Below are positions 19,541 to 29,128 of a DNA stretch of 56,892 nt, one piece after another. Location: the NCBI GenBank assembly GCA_003280575.1, contig QCEN01000011.1, positions 1 through 56,892 of the forward strand, given 5' to 3'. The notes beneath the pieces are model-generated. The model was not told the origin of the DNA. It did no database searches and saw only the letters and a list, made by a program, of their open reading frames with translations. Position numbers and translations under genes: made by a program. The stretch is from Prochlorococcus sp. AG-355-P07. Its GTDB lineage: Bacteria > Cyanobacteriota > Cyanobacteriia > PCC-6307 > Cyanobiaceae. Within the stretch, counting starts at the first letter, position 1; each line of letters begins with the position of its first letter.

Positions 19541-20554
19541 ATGAAAAATTTTTTTACCAGTATTCCTAACCTTCTTTTATCTGTAGTTCTCTGTTTTGTT
19601 TTAAGCAGTTGTTCATCTACAGGTGTCAAGATGAATGAAAGCAGTCCATGGAAAACAATTCAGTTTGAAGATCAGGCTAATGCTTTAGATGTTGATTTTA
19701 TAGATGATAATCATGGGTTTTTAGTTGGATCAAACAGATTGATTATGGAATCTACTGATGGTGGTGAAACATGGGAAAAAAGATCATTAGATATTTCTGC
19801 TGAAGAGAACTTTCGCCTTCTCGATATTGATTTTAAGGGTTCTGAAGGTTGGTTAATAGGGCAACCCTCTCTAGTAATGCATACTTTCGATGAAGGTAAA
19901 AATTGGACTAGGCTTTCACTTGGGAAGTTACCAGGCCAACCTTTCTTAGTTTCTACTATTGATGAAGGAGTTGCTCAATTGGCGACAACCTCAGCGGCTA
20001 TTTATGAAACTTCCAATAGCGGTGAAACATGGGAGGCAAAAGTATCAGACCCTTCGGAACAGGGAGGAATAAGAGATTTAAGAAGAACATCTAGCGGTGA
20101 TTATGTGAGCGTAAGCAGTCTTGGAAATTTCTTCTCTACTCTTGATAGTGATAGTAATACTTGGATTGCTCACCAAAGAGCGAGTAGTAAGAGAGTTCAA
20201 AGCATTGGTTTCAATCCAGAGGGAAGTTTATGGATGCTTTCAAGAGGTGCGGAAATTAGATTTAATGAAGATCCTAATAATTTAGAAAGTTGGTCAAAGC
20301 CTATAATTCCTATTCTTAATGGTTACAATTATTTAGATATGGGGTGGGATCCAAAAGGTAACATATGGGCTGGCGGTGGTAATGGTACTTTAATAGTAAG
20401 TGAAGATCAAGGTGAAACTTGGAATTCAGATCCTCTTGCTTCTGCATTGCCAACTAATTATATAAAAATAGTTTTTCTTGATAAGGAGTCTTTAAATAAT
20501 CAAAAAGGATTCATACTTGGTGAGCGTGGTTACATCCTTAAGTGGAATGGCTAA
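19541..20554 (+). CDS. ycf48: Photosystem II assembly factor Ycf48 (HCF136)
   Basis: This 337-residue lipoprotein-like factor begins with a signal peptide ending in a lipobox (VLSSC, cysteine near 24). The mature part is a seven-bladed propeller with repeated BNR-type motifs: [11 protein letters not shown] near 75, [10 protein letters not shown] near 115, NSGETWEAK near 158 and [10 protein letters not shown] near 290. Ycf48 binds precursor D1 in the lumen and helps form the photosystem II reaction centre with cytochrome b559, which is encoded next downstream. The gene sits between rubredoxin and psbE. A 137-base gap follows before psbE, so the psb genes probably also have their own promoter. 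Confidence 0.95.
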   Translation: MKNFFTSIPNLLLSVVLCFVLSSCSSTGVKMNESSPWKTIQFEDQANALDVDFIDDNHGFLVGSNRLIMESTDGGETWEKRSLDISAEENFRLLDIDFKGSEGWLIGQPSLVMHTFDEGKNWTRLSLGKLPGQPFLVSTIDEGVAQLATTSAAIYETSNSGETWEAKVSDPSEQGGIRDLRRTSSGDYVSVSSLGNFFSTLDSDSNTWIAHQRASSKRVQSIGFNPEGSLWMLSRGAEIRFNEDPNNLESWSKPIIPILNGYNYLDMGWDPKGNIWAGGGNGTLIVSEDQGETWNSDPLASALPTNYIKIVFLDKESLNNQKGFILGERGYILKWNG

Positions 20555-20691
20555 ATCTTTAATAACTTAAGAAAATAATAAAAAAAATCTTAATTTTGGA
20601 TGAATTTAACAACTGTCTGTAACCAAGCTGTAAATTTCTTCGCGAACTTATGATTTTACACTGTAAGATCATATGGTAAACATTTGTGATT

Positions 20692-20940
20692 ATGGCCGCA
20701 GGTTCAACGGGTGAACGCCCATTCTTTGAAATAATCACCAGTATTAGGTACTGGATTATTCATGCAGTAACATTACCAGCTATTTTTATAGCAGGCTTCT
20801 TATTCGTATACACAGGTTTGGCTTACGACGCTTTCGGTACTCCTCGTCCGGATAGTTATTTTCAGGCATCTGAAGCAAAAGCTCCTGTTGTAACGCAAAG
20901 ATTTGATGCGAAGTCTCAACTTGATTTAAGAACAAAATAA
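20692..20940 (+). CDS. psbE: Cytochrome b559 alpha subunit
   Basis: PsbE is 82 residues from the ATG at 20692; a GTG two codons earlier is in frame but the family starts [11 protein letters not shown]. The single membrane helix (about 20-40) begins with the haem-ligand histidine in [12 protein letters not shown]. PsbE and PsbF each give one histidine to the haem of cytochrome b559 in photosystem II. The lumenal tail is of normal length. It is first in psbE-F-L-J. A weak TACACT -10-like sequence lies at 20657-20662, without a matching -35. Confidence 0.97.
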   Translation: MAAGSTGERPFFEIITSIRYWIIHAVTLPAIFIAGFLFVYTGLAYDAFGTPRPDSYFQASEAKAPVVTQRFDAKSQLDLRTK

Positions 20941-20942
20941 CT

Positions 20943-21089
20943 ATGTCTAATTCTCAAGCACCAATGCAGGCTGCGGAAGTCCGCGTTTATCCTATATTTA
21001 CTGTTCGTTGGCTAGCAGTTCACGCTTTAGCTATTCCATCAGTATTCTTTTTGGGTTCCATTGCTGCAATGCAATTCGTAGCCCGATAA
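20943..21089 (+). CDS. psbF: Cytochrome b559 beta subunit
   Basis: PsbF is a 48-residue single-helix protein. The segment [19 protein letters not shown] is the conserved helix start with the haem-ligand histidine (near residue 27), and the C-terminus AAMQFVAR is standard. With PsbE it forms cytochrome b559, essential for photosystem II assembly and protection. The ATG lies two bases after the psbE stop, so translation is likely coupled. The coding region is easily missed because of its size, but sequence and gene order leave little doubt. Confidence 0.97.
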
Positions 21090-21100
21090 ATTTAACTATC

Positions 21101-21220
21101 ATGCAAGTAAACGAAAATCCTAACAAAGTTCCAGTTGAACTTAATCGTACAAGCCTTTATTTAGGCTTACTATCAGTCTTTGTATTGGGAATTTTATTTT
21201 CCAGTTACTTTTTCAATTAA
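21101..21220 (+). CDS. psbL: Photosystem II protein L
   Basis: PsbL is 39 residues, starting at ATG 21101. The motif [19 protein letters not shown] followed by a single membrane helix ending SSYFFN is nearly invariant in cyanobacteria. PsbL sits at the monomer interface of photosystem II and helps stabilise the quinone acceptor side. A longer in-frame reading upstream overlaps psbF and is not the real start. It lies 11 bases after psbF and nine before psbJ. Confidence 0.97.
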
Positions 21221-21229
21221 ATTAAAACT

Positions 21230-21427
21230 ATGAGTAAATTAAAAGGACCTGATGGAAGAATTCCAGATAGACTTCCCGACGGTAGACCAGCAGTTGCATG
21301 GGAAAGAAGATGGACTGAAGGAACTCTTCCTCTATGGCTTGTTGCTACAGCAGGTGGAATTGCAGTTATCTTCGTTTTAGGTATATTCTTCTATGGTTCA
21401 TACCAAGGAGTTGGAGCTGGAGGCTAA
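21230..21427 (+). CDS. psbJ: Photosystem II protein J
   Basis: PsbJ has 65 residues. The membrane helix (about 35-56, [21 protein letters not shown]) and the ending [10 protein letters not shown] are diagnostic; only key residues are given because the helix is longer. The soluble N-terminus of about 30 residues ([20 protein letters not shown]) is longer than in plants but usual in marine picocyanobacteria. PsbJ influences plastoquinone exchange and assembly. It ends psbE-F-L-J and converges on MTA phosphorylase with a 42-base gap in which no clear terminator hairpin is visible. Confidence 0.95.
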   Translation: MSKLKGPDGRIPDRLPDGRPAVAWERRWTEGTLPLWLVATAGGIAVIFVLGIFFYGSYQGVGAGG

Positions 21428-21469
21428 CAAATTTTACTTTGACCTGATAATCACTAACATCAAATAAGC

Positions 21470-22363
21470 CTAATAAGAATCAGTAAATATCCTAAGTTTC
21501 TCTTTTGTGGAGCTTGGGATATTTTCTTTTTGGGTTATCAATCCATCTTTTAATGAAAAATGAGACTTACTTTTTGGTCTTTCTTTTTCAATTAATTTAG
21601 CCACTTCAAATATTATTTTATTAGCCACTTCAGTATTTGATCTAAGATTATCCAAAACCATCTCTACAGAAACTTCTTGATGAGTTTGATGCCAGCAATC
21701 ATAATCAGTAACCATAGATAAGGAGGAGTAAGCTATTTCAGCTTCTTTAGCTAATCTTGCTTCTGTGTGGTTCGTCATTCCAATTATTGAACATCCCCAA
21801 CTCCTATATAAATTAGATTCTGCTCTAGTTGAGAAAGCGGGACCTTCCATTGCTAGATAGGTACCGCCTCTATGCAATTGTCTACCACCAGGAATATTTT
21901 TTTCTCCGATTTCACTTAATATACGTGATAAATTTGTGCAGAAGGGATCTCCCATAGTTACGTGAGCAACAGCTCCCTCGTTAAAGAAGGTTGCGGGTCT
22001 ATTTTTTGTCCGGTCTATAAATTGATCTGGGACCACTATATCAAGTGGCCTTATCTGTTCTTGTAATGAACCAACTGCTGACGGAGCAATAATCCATCTT
22101 ACTCCTATTGATCTAAGAGCCCAAATATTAGCTTTGTAAGGGATTTCAGAAGGATTTAAACTATGTGTTCTGCCATGTCTAGGAATAAATGCTATCTCTA
22201 GGTTTCCAAGATTATATACTTTTATTGAATCAGAAGGTTTACCATAGGGAGTATTGATTTCTATTTCTCTTAAGTACTCTATTTGATCCATTGAATAAAA
22301 TCCACTTCCACCAATCACTCCTAATCTTGATTTTTCAATTGGTAATAAATGTTCTTTATTCAT
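21470..22363 (-). CDS. mtnP: S-methyl-5'-thioadenosine phosphorylase
   Basis: This 297-residue purine nucleoside phosphorylase family II enzyme cleaves methylthioadenosine with phosphate into adenine and methylthioribose 1-phosphate, salvaging the by-product of polyamine synthesis. Visible motifs are LGVIGGSGFY near the N-terminus (phosphate site), IPRHGRTHSLNPSEIPYKAN near 76-95, the MEGPAFSTRAES segment near 172, and GMTNHTEARLAKEAEIAY near 195-212 (family residues binding adenine). The ATG at 22363 lies only ten bases from the divergent start of the SelD fusion, so both promoters must overlap coding sequence. Confidence 0.9.
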   Translation of the reverse strand: MNKEHLLPIEKSRLGVIGGSGFYSMDQIEYLREIEINTPYGKPSDSIKVYNLGNLEIAFIPRHGRTHSLNPSEIPYKANIWALRSIGVRWIIAPSAVGSLQEQIRPLDIVVPDQFIDRTKNRPATFFNEGAVAHVTMGDPFCTNLSRILSEIGEKNIPGGRQLHRGGTYLAMEGPAFSTRAESNLYRSWGCSIIGMTNHTEARLAKEAEIAYSSLSMVTDYDCWHQTHQEVSVEMVLDNLRSNTEVANKIIFEVAKLIEKERPKSKSHFSLKDGLITQKENIPSSTKEKLRIFTDSY

Positions 22364-22373
22364 AGTGATGTAA

Positions 22374-24545
22374 ATGACTTTTAATCATCTGGTACTAATT
22401 GGAGGAGGACACTCAAATGTTTCTTTATTGAAGAAATGGTTAATGTTTCCGAAATTAATGCCAGAAATTCCTGTTTCAATTATATCTAGAGATTCTCATT
22501 TGGTTTATTCGGCTATGTTCCCATCGGTGATTTCAAAATCAATCACTTTGGAAGAAAGTTTAATTGATATAAAAGCTTTAGCAAAAAATGCAAAAGTATC
22601 TTTTATAGAAGAAGAAGTAAAGGATATTGATTTCAATTTAAAGAAAATTGTTCTAAGTAATAGACCTTCAATTAATTATTCGAAGTTGGTGCTTAATTAT
22701 GGAAGTCAAACAATAATTCCAAAAGAATTTGAATCACTAGTTAAAAATCGAAATGCTTTTTCAATTAAACCTTTTTTAAGGGCTTATGACTCAATAATAA
22801 AAGAGGACATTTTTGATTCAGTTAATGAACTTCCATTTGTAATTGTTGGGAGTGGCCTTGCAGCAATTGAAGTATCATATGCTTTGAGAAAAAGATGGGG
22901 AGATAGACCTTTAAAACTATTATGTGATTCAAGAAAAATTAATAATGCAATTCTAAAAAGTTTAAGGAATTCCAATATTGATTTAGTTGAAAAACTTAAT
23001 TTTGATTATGGCAAGATTCTTTTATGTACTGGAAATACATCTCCTTTATGGGCACAAAAAAAATTATTAGATTCCGATTCTTATGGCAGAATAATTACAA
23101 ATCAGAATTTGCAGATAAAAAGTTTCTCTGGAATCTTTGCTGTTGGTGATTGTGCAGTTGTAGGTTCAGCAAAAAGACCAGCATCGGGAGTTTTTGCAGT
23201 AAAAGTTATAAATACATTAGTACAAAATCTAAAAAAAGATATAGAAGGTAGATCATTAAAAAAGTGGTTTCCTCAAAAGATCGGATTACAAATAGTAAAT
23301 ATATTTCCAAGCCATCATCCAAAGGCTTTTGCTATTTATCGCAATTTTGTTTTCGGACCTTCTTTTATTTTTTGGATTTTAAAGCATAAAATTGATCTCA
23401 ACTTTATTAGAAAGTTCAGATCAAAAAGGCTAATTATGAAAAGTAGTGAAAAAAATATTTCATTGAATGATTGCAGAGGATGTGCAGCAAAAATTCCTCA
23501 GTTTGTTTTAAATAAATCATTAATAAATTCTAATTTAAATTCTTTTGCCTCATCACCTGAAGATTCAGTTGAGATATATCAAAATGGGCAAGATATTATC
23601 TTGCAAAGTGTAGATGGATTTCCTGCTTTGGTAAGTGATCCTTGGCTTAATGCAAAAATTACTACTTTGCATGCTTGCTCAGATTTGTGGGCATGCGGAG
23701 CAAAACTTTCATCCGCGCAGGCTTTAATTTCATTACCAAAAGTTGAAAGAGAATTTCAGAGTTACCTCTTTTCTCAATCACTTCAAGGTATTAAATCAAC
23801 AGTTGAGGATCATGGAGGTGAATTACTTGGAGGCCATACTTTCGAGGCAAGAAGTCAAGTAAATAAACCTTATTCATTGGGAATAGATATTTCTTTAACA
23901 GTTCAGGGCATTTTAAAAAATGGCGCAAAACCATGGCTTAAATCTGGAATGAATATTGGAGATATTCTCATGATGTCTAGACCTCTGGGCGTTGGGATTT
24001 ACTTTGCCGGTCAAATGCAAAATATTAATATGCTAGGTGGTTCTTCTGAAATAATTAATAATTTAGTAAAGAGTCAGCAATATTTGATTGATGAAATTTA
24101 TCTTTTGCAAAATCAATTTAAAGAATCATTAGTTAGTGCCGCGACTGACATTACTGGATATGGATTTATTGGACATCTTAAAGAAATGGTTGAATCATCT
24201 AATTTATATAGGCAAAGCAATAATCTTGAGCCACTAAAAGTTTTATTAGATTTATTTGCATTTGAAGCTTATCCTGGAGTATTTGATTTAATAAGAAAAG
24301 ATGTTAAAAGTACTTTCTTTGAATCTAATAAAGAAATTTTTGACAAAATTTATAAACTAAATAAGCAAAAAAGAATAATTAATTTTTTAAACGAAAATTC
24401 ATTAGATCAAGAGACTTTTAAAGAGAGAATATCATTACTATTAGATCCTCAAACATGTGGCCCCTTGTTGATTAGTTGCAATCGTAAATATGAAAATGTT
24501 CTAAAGGATAAATGGTACAAGGTTGGAGAGGTTGTAAAAATGTAA
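22374..24545 (+). CDS. selD: FAD-dependent oxidoreductase fused to selenide, water dikinase (SelD)
   Basis: This 723-residue fusion has two parts. Residues 1 to about 355 form a pyridine nucleotide-disulfide (NDH-2-like) oxidoreductase with a dinucleotide loop LIGGGHSNVSLL near 8-19, a second GSGLAAIEVSYAL near 158, and GIFAVGDCA near 253. From about 365 is SelD, which makes selenophosphate from selenide and ATP. Its catalytic motif reads RGCAAKIP with Cys370 and Lys373, matching the Cys17 and Lys20 of the E. coli enzyme. DITGYGFIGHL near 602 and LLDPQTCGPLLIS near 693 are further SelD motifs. The fusion is a known cyanobacterial form; the oxidoreductase may supply or protect selenide. It converges on the CCA enzyme with no gap. 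Confidence 0.9.
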   Translation: MTFNHLVLIGGGHSNVSLLKKWLMFPKLMPEIPVSIISRDSHLVYSAMFPSVISKSITLEESLIDIKALAKNAKVSFIEEEVKDIDFNLKKIVLSNRPSINYSKLVLNYGSQTIIPKEFESLVKNRNAFSIKPFLRAYDSIIKEDIFDSVNELPFVIVGSGLAAIEVSYALRKRWGDRPLKLLCDSRKINNAILKSLRNSNIDLVEKLNFDYGKILLCTGNTSPLWAQKKLLDSDSYGRIITNQNLQIKSFSGIFAVGDCAVVGSAKRPASGVFAVKVINTLVQNLKKDIEGRSLKKWFPQKIGLQIVNIFPSHHPKAFAIYRNFVFGPSFIFWILKHKIDLNFIRKFRSKRLIMKSSEKNISLNDCRGCAAKIPQFVLNKSLINSNLNSFASSPEDSVEIYQNGQDIILQSVDGFPALVSDPWLNAKITTLHACSDLWACGAKLSSAQALISLPKVEREFQSYLFSQSLQGIKSTVEDHGGELLGGHTFEARSQVNKPYSLGIDISLTVQGILKNGAKPWLKSGMNIGDILMMSRPLGVGIYFAGQMQNINMLGGSSEIINNLVKSQQYLIDEIYLLQNQFKESLVSAATDITGYGFIGHLKEMVESSNLYRQSNNLEPLKVLLDLFAFEAYPGVFDLIRKDVKSTFFESNKEIFDKIYKLNKQKRIINFLNENSLDQETFKERISLLLDPQTCGPLLISCNRKYENVLKDKWYKVGEVVKM

Positions 24546-25793
24546 TTAATTTCTATTTAATTTATCAATTTCCAAATATCTTAATCTTTGGAGTTCCTTT
24601 CCCATCTCCTTCCCTGGGTACCATCCTTCTTTTTTTAATGTTTCTCCATCTTTTTTTGATTTTATGAATTTGTAAATAAATAACCACTTAAACAATTTAC
24701 GCCAGTACGGTCCTCCATCGCAAATTAATAATTTGACTGTATCATCATCAAGGTTTCTGTCCTCAATAAATTCTGTCCAACTTGATGGAGAAAAATGATT
24801 GAAATTTTTTTGGTTTGTATTTAATATTTTTTTGATATCTAAATAATCTTCTAATATTTTTATCTCACTATTATTTACCAAAAATCTTTGACATGCTTTT
24901 TCTAAATCTTCTGAATCTTTTAATAAGTAAAGAATATGATTTCCCTTTAACTTCTTAATCCAATTTAGTCCTCTTAAAAACCTTTTATCGACTTTAATAT
25001 TTTCATTTAAGATTGAGATAATTTCCCATTTATGAATTATCGAAATTACATCAGTCAAATTATCGTGTTTACATATTTCAGCTAGTTCCATCCTTATTCT
25101 TATTCCTAGTGCAGGAGGGTAAATCATTTTCTGATGAGTTTCTGAAATTTTCCATGGCCATTGTCTAACTGTTTCTTGAGATTGTTTGAGGGAATTATTT
25201 GAAATATTGAAATCTAGCCTTGAAGCATATTTTGCACCTCTAATTAATCGACTTGGATCATCTGAAATACTATTACAGTGAAGTAAGTTCAATCTTTTAC
25301 TTTTTATATCAGAAATTCCTCCATAAAGATCATAGATTTTCTTTGTTGAGACCTCGAAGGCTATTGAATTTATTGTGAAATCCCTCCTCTTAAGATCCTC
25401 CTCAATAGTACTTTTATTTACTTTGGGATTTAAGCCTGGAGCAGAATAAATTTCTTTTCTCGCAGAAGCAATATCAATTTTATAGTCATTAATATTTATT
25501 TCTACAGTATTGTATAAATTAAATTCCTTGATTAAACATAAATCTACGTTTACGATATTTTTTTTTATAAATTTTGCGAGAGAAATAGAGGATCCTTCAA
25601 TAACAAGATCAATATCTACAGGTTTAGAAAACGATTTTTTGTGGAATTTACTAATTAATAAATCTCTTAAATAACCCCCAACAAAAGCTACTTTTGTATC
25701 GCTATTAGATTCTATGTATTTAGCAATTAGGTTATATAGATTAAATGGAGTTTTGATTAATTCCCCTTGAATGTAATCAGAGATATCGTTCAT
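24546..25793 (-). CDS. cca: CCA tRNA nucleotidyltransferase / poly(A) polymerase family
   Basis: This 415-residue class II nucleotidyltransferase has the family start VAFVGGYLRDLLI (GG-x-RD nucleotide motif near 37-43), DIDLVIEG near 62 with the two catalytic aspartates, and RRDFTINSIAF near 135, followed by the RNA- and base-selecting helices (DDPSRLIRGAKYASRL near 178). It probably adds CCA to tRNA 3' ends; some cyanobacteria split CCA and A addition between enzymes, so a restricted role cannot be excluded. Upstream is the UvrD helicase on the same strand five bases away; the pair is likely co-transcribed. Confidence 0.85.
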   Translation of the reverse strand: MNDISDYIQGELIKTPFNLYNLIAKYIESNSDTKVAFVGGYLRDLLISKFHKKSFSKPVDIDLVIEGSSISLAKFIKKNIVNVDLCLIKEFNLYNTVEININDYKIDIASARKEIYSAPGLNPKVNKSTIEEDLKRRDFTINSIAFEVSTKKIYDLYGGISDIKSKRLNLLHCNSISDDPSRLIRGAKYASRLDFNISNNSLKQSQETVRQWPWKISETHQKMIYPPALGIRIRMELAEICKHDNLTDVISIIHKWEIISILNENIKVDKRFLRGLNWIKKLKGNHILYLLKDSEDLEKACQRFLVNNSEIKILEDYLDIKKILNTNQKNFNHFSPSSWTEFIEDRNLDDDTVKLLICDGGPYWRKLFKWLFIYKFIKSKKDGETLKKEGWYPGKEMGKELQRLRYLEIDKLNRN

Positions 25794-25798
25794 GAGTT

Positions 25799-28207
25799 TT
25801 AACTTACATAACGAATTGGCGCTAATCTGGGATCTAGAATTTTACTTCCTTTATCACCAAATTTTACTGCTAAAGATATTTTTTCCCCACTCCCAAAAAT
25901 ATGTATGATTTCACCTTTACCAAACTTTGAGTGAATTAGCATATCTCCAACTATCCAGCTTTTCCCTTTACTGGGACCTGAATATAATTTCCTTACTGCA
26001 TTTATTGGTTTGTTTACAAATTCATTTGGATTGTTTCGATCAACTCTAGTTAAACGATCAAGATGCCAATCTCTTCTAATTGAAGCACCACCAGTTTGTG
26101 GTAATTCGCCATCCATTAAATCTTCAGGTATTTCCGAAAGAAATATTGAAGGAATTGTTGCTTCACGCATTCCACCCCATAATCTTCTTTCTCTGGCATG
26201 ACTTAAGAAAATTCTTTCTTTAGCTCTAGTAATACCTACATAGCATAATCTTCTTTCCTCTTCAAGAAGTGAGGGAGTATCTATTGATCTATGGCTAGGG
26301 AAGAGACCTTGTTCTAGCCCCGTTATAAAAACATTTTGAAATTCTAAACCTTTACTATTATGTAGAGTCATGAGAGTTACAGAATTAGGATTATTTTTCT
26401 CCGTATCATTATCAGTTGTTAAGGCTGCTGTAGAAAGAAATCCCTCTACATCTCCACTTTCTGTCTCTTCTTCATATTGAGTAGCAGCATTAATTAGTTC
26501 TTGTAAGTTGTTTCTTCTATCTTCTGATTCTTCAGTCCCACTAGAGAGCAAGTCACTTAAATAACCACTTTTTTCTAATATAAGTTGTAGTAGTTGAGCG
26601 GGACCTGAATTTTCTAGGTAACACAGTAAATCATTCATAACTTCAGTAAATTTATTAATTCCTTTTGATGATCTGCCTATTGTTTCTTCAAGACTTTGCT
26701 TATCATTAAGAACCTCCCATAATGGGATATTCAACCTATTAGATAGTTCATTAAGTTTTTGAATGGTAGTCTTACCTATCCCTCTTCTAGGAACATTTAT
26801 GATTCGTAAAAGACTTACGTTATCTGAAGAATTAACCAGAACCTTCAAATATGCTATTGCATCTTTAATTTCCCTTCTATCGTAAAAACGCAGTCCTCCA
26901 AAAATTGTATAAGGAATGCGCCACCTTACAAGAGATTCTTCTAATACTCTCGACTGAGCTCTGGTTCGATATAAAATTGCAAAATTTTTCCAAATTGGTT
27001 TTTGATTATAGTTATTGAGTGATTTTATTTTATTGGTAATTGCTTCTGCCTCAGAAATTTCATCATCACAGCTTAGTAACTTTAGAAGTTCCCCTTTTTC
27101 TTTAGTAGCCTTTAAAACTTTGTCAATTCTCTCAGAGTTGTTTTCAATTAGTGAGTTTGCAGCATCAAGTATATTGGATGACGACCTATAATTTTCTTCT
27201 AATTTAATTAAAGATGATTTTGTATCGTCTTTGATTGAAGTTTTAAAATCCTCTTGAAAACCAATTAAAATTCTGAAGTCAGCTGCTCTGAAACTATAAA
27301 TACTTTGATCAGCATCCCCAACTACAAAAATTGACCGATCTTCCCAATTGAAGAATTTTTTTGGTTCAGTATTTCCAGCCGTAATTAATTTTATAAGTTC
27401 ATATTGTGTTCTATTTGTATCTTGATATTCGTCAACTAGGATATGTTTAAATCTTTTGTGCCAGTAATCTCTGACTATGTCATTTTGCCTCAATAAGAAA
27501 ACAGGCAAAAGTAGAAGATCATCAAAGTCTAAAGAATTATTTTTTGAGAGCGAAATCCTATATTTTTTGTAGGCTTCTGCAACTGTTTTATCAAAATTAT
27601 TATCTGCTTTTTCTAAAAGATCATTAGAAGTTAAGCATTGATTTTTAGCATTACTTATTAATCTTTTAATCTTTTTAGGGTCATATCTTTTTGGGTCAAG
27701 ATTCATATCTTGAATGATAATTTCTTTTACTAATGTTTGAGAATCTGTTTCATCGTAAATTGAAAATTGCCTTGTCCATTTTAGGCCTTCTGGATCAGTA
27801 TATTTTTCAATATCGTATCTTAGAAGTCTTGAAAATAATGAATGGAAAGTACCGATCCAAAGGTTCTGAAGCCTCTCTTGGTGAACGTTTGTTCTTAATT
27901 GATTTTGATCAATTTCTTTGAGAGTTGTCCAAGGCTGACCAAATTGATTAAAAGCTAATTCTTGGGCTAGAAGAACCTCTAATCTTGCTTTCATTTCTTT
28001 AGCAGCTTTGTTAGTGAAAGTGACTGCTAGAATGTTATAAGGATCTATAGAGTTACTTTCAATAAGGTTTGCAATTCTGTGTGTAAGCGCCTTAGTTTTT
28101 CCGCTACCTGCACCTGCTATTACTAAAAGTGGTCCATAAACATGCTTTACTGCTTGTAGTTGTTGATTGTTTAGGGACTTAAAAAGAAAATTGTTGGTTT
28201 GAGACAC
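25799..28207 (-). CDS. uvrD: UvrD/PcrA-type superfamily 1 DNA helicase
   Basis: This 802-residue helicase contains the full SF1A motif set: Q-motif LNNQQLQAVKH near 13, Walker A AGAGSGKTKAL near 32, motif Ia AVTFTNKAAKEMK near 61, Walker B VDEYQDTNRTQYEL near 256, GDADQSIYSFRAAD near 297, motif IV ENYRSS near 336, and motifs V-VI LMTLHNSKGLEF and YVGITRAKERI near 612 and 657. UvrD/PcrA unwinds DNA 3' to 5' in excision repair, mismatch repair and replication restart. The C-terminal Tudor-like segment (GDMLIHSKFGKGEI) is typical of PcrA/UvrD. The start is GTG at 28207. Confidence 0.93.
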   Translation of the reverse strand: MSQTNNFLFKSLNNQQLQAVKHVYGPLLVIAGAGSGKTKALTHRIANLIESNSIDPYNILAVTFTNKAAKEMKARLEVLLAQELAFNQFGQPWTTLKEIDQNQLRTNVHQERLQNLWIGTFHSLFSRLLRYDIEKYTDPEGLKWTRQFSIYDETDSQTLVKEIIIQDMNLDPKRYDPKKIKRLISNAKNQCLTSNDLLEKADNNFDKTVAEAYKKYRISLSKNNSLDFDDLLLLPVFLLRQNDIVRDYWHKRFKHILVDEYQDTNRTQYELIKLITAGNTEPKKFFNWEDRSIFVVGDADQSIYSFRAADFRILIGFQEDFKTSIKDDTKSSLIKLEENYRSSSNILDAANSLIENNSERIDKVLKATKEKGELLKLLSCDDEISEAEAITNKIKSLNNYNQKPIWKNFAILYRTRAQSRVLEESLVRWRIPYTIFGGLRFYDRREIKDAIAYLKVLVNSSDNVSLLRIINVPRRGIGKTTIQKLNELSNRLNIPLWEVLNDKQSLEETIGRSSKGINKFTEVMNDLLCYLENSGPAQLLQLILEKSGYLSDLLSSGTEESEDRRNNLQELINAATQYEEETESGDVEGFLSTAALTTDNDTEKNNPNSVTLMTLHNSKGLEFQNVFITGLEQGLFPSHRSIDTPSLLEEERRLCYVGITRAKERIFLSHARERRLWGGMREATIPSIFLSEIPEDLMDGELPQTGGASIRRDWHLDRLTRVDRNNPNEFVNKPINAVRKLYSGPSKGKSWIVGDMLIHSKFGKGEIIHIFGSGEKISLAVKFGDKGSKILDPRLAPIRYVS

Positions 28208-28229
28208 TTTTGGAAGGGTTTTTCAAAAA

Positions 28230-28436
28230 TCAGACTTTACTTTGAAATTCAGATTTCGTTTCTAGATCTTCTAACGCTTTTTTTAAATTTATAAGTTCAT
28301 TATTGTTATTAATTATTTCTTCAAATTTATTTTGAGGCATTTTTAATTTCATACTTCTGTCGAGAATTTCTTTTTCCAATCTCTTTTTGTATGAGGAAAT
28401 AAGTTTCTTTGATAATTTTAAATCCTGTTGATCCAA
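28230..28436 (-). CDS. Small basic helical protein, unknown function
   Basis: A 68-residue product rich in Lys, Glu, Leu and Asn is predicted to be almost entirely helical, with a heptad-like spacing of Leu and Ile that could form a coiled coil (LKLSKKLISSYKKRLEKEIL). It has no signal peptide, cysteines or recognised domain. The start would be TTG at 28436, which weakens the call. It lies 22 bases upstream of the helicase on the same strand and next to the phycoerythrin remnant. It could be a short gene conserved only in Prochlorococcus, or a chance reading frame. Confidence 0.5.
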   Translation of the reverse strand: MDQQDLKLSKKLISSYKKRLEKEILDRSMKLKMPQNKFEEIINNNNELINLKKALEDLETKSEFQSKV

Positions 28437-28615
28437 AACCTTTTTAAAAACGTATTTTTATTTTAGCGGAAAAAAAATTTTTTATTTGAATTATTTCAAC
28501 TATCACTTTGGAATGAAGTTATTAATTAAGAAGCGTTGCGTTAAGTTTGAAATTATATTGTTTTTACTAGCTTTGTATTATTCTTAAGATCGGTCTTTAA
28601 ATTTTTACTTCAGGA

Positions 28616-29128
28616 ATGTCAGTTTCAAAGAATAATCAAATATTGTCAGCCGAAAAGAAATTAAATGATTTAAGCAATATAAAAGAATTTATCAATAGTG
28701 CAAACTCAAGATTAGATGCAATAACCTCAATAACCAATAATTCACATGCAATCGCAGCAGACGCTGTGACAGCAATGATTTGCGAAAATAAAGATTCACT
28801 TAATTCAAAAATATCTTTAAATACAACTAACAAGATGTCCGTTTGTTTAAGAGATGGAGAAATAATCCTAAGGATTGTTGCTTATCTTTTAATTTCTAAT
28901 GACGAATCAGTTTTAGAAAAAAGTTGTTTGAAGGATCTTAAAAATACTTATCTTGCTCTTGGGGTACCATTAAGAAATGCAAGAAGGGTTTTTGAATTAA
29001 TGCGAGATGCAACTATCTCTGATTTGAATTCAACAGTTAATAATATGCTTGGAAATAAAGCCTTTCTTCCTAAATTAATATCTGAAACAGAGTATCAATT
29101 TGAAAGGATAATTAATCTTTTAAATTAG
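28616..29128 (+). CDS. cpeB: Degenerate phycoerythrin beta subunit
   Basis: This 170-residue phycobiliprotein aligns with class I phycoerythrin beta chains through [13 protein letters not shown] (near 47-59) and [13 protein letters not shown] (near 74-86). The Cys82 equivalent, Cys77 in VCLRDGE, is kept and can hold one bilin. The Cys50 equivalent is Ala45; its partner, Cys61, is kept as Cys56. The C-terminal bilin cysteines (155/165 type) are absent and the tail is divergent and short. No alpha subunit or linker gene is nearby, so it cannot form a normal phycobilisome. High-light Prochlorococcus are known to keep such a lone beta-phycoerythrin, with suggested photoreceptor-like rather than antenna roles. 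It overlaps convergent cpeS by 17 bases. Confidence 0.92.
   Translation: MSVSKNNQILSAEKKLNDLSNIKEFINSANSRLDAITSITNNSHAIAADAVTAMICENKDSLNSKISLNTTNKMSVCLRDGEIILRIVAYLLISNDESVLEKSCLKDLKNTYLALGVPLRNARRVFELMRDATISDLNSTVNNMLGNKAFLPKLISETEYQFERIINLLN

Noticed and set aside
21008-21100. A longer form of psbL starting inside psbF
   Set aside because: The family protein begins [11 protein letters not shown] at 21101; the extension overlaps psbF in another frame and lacks conservation.
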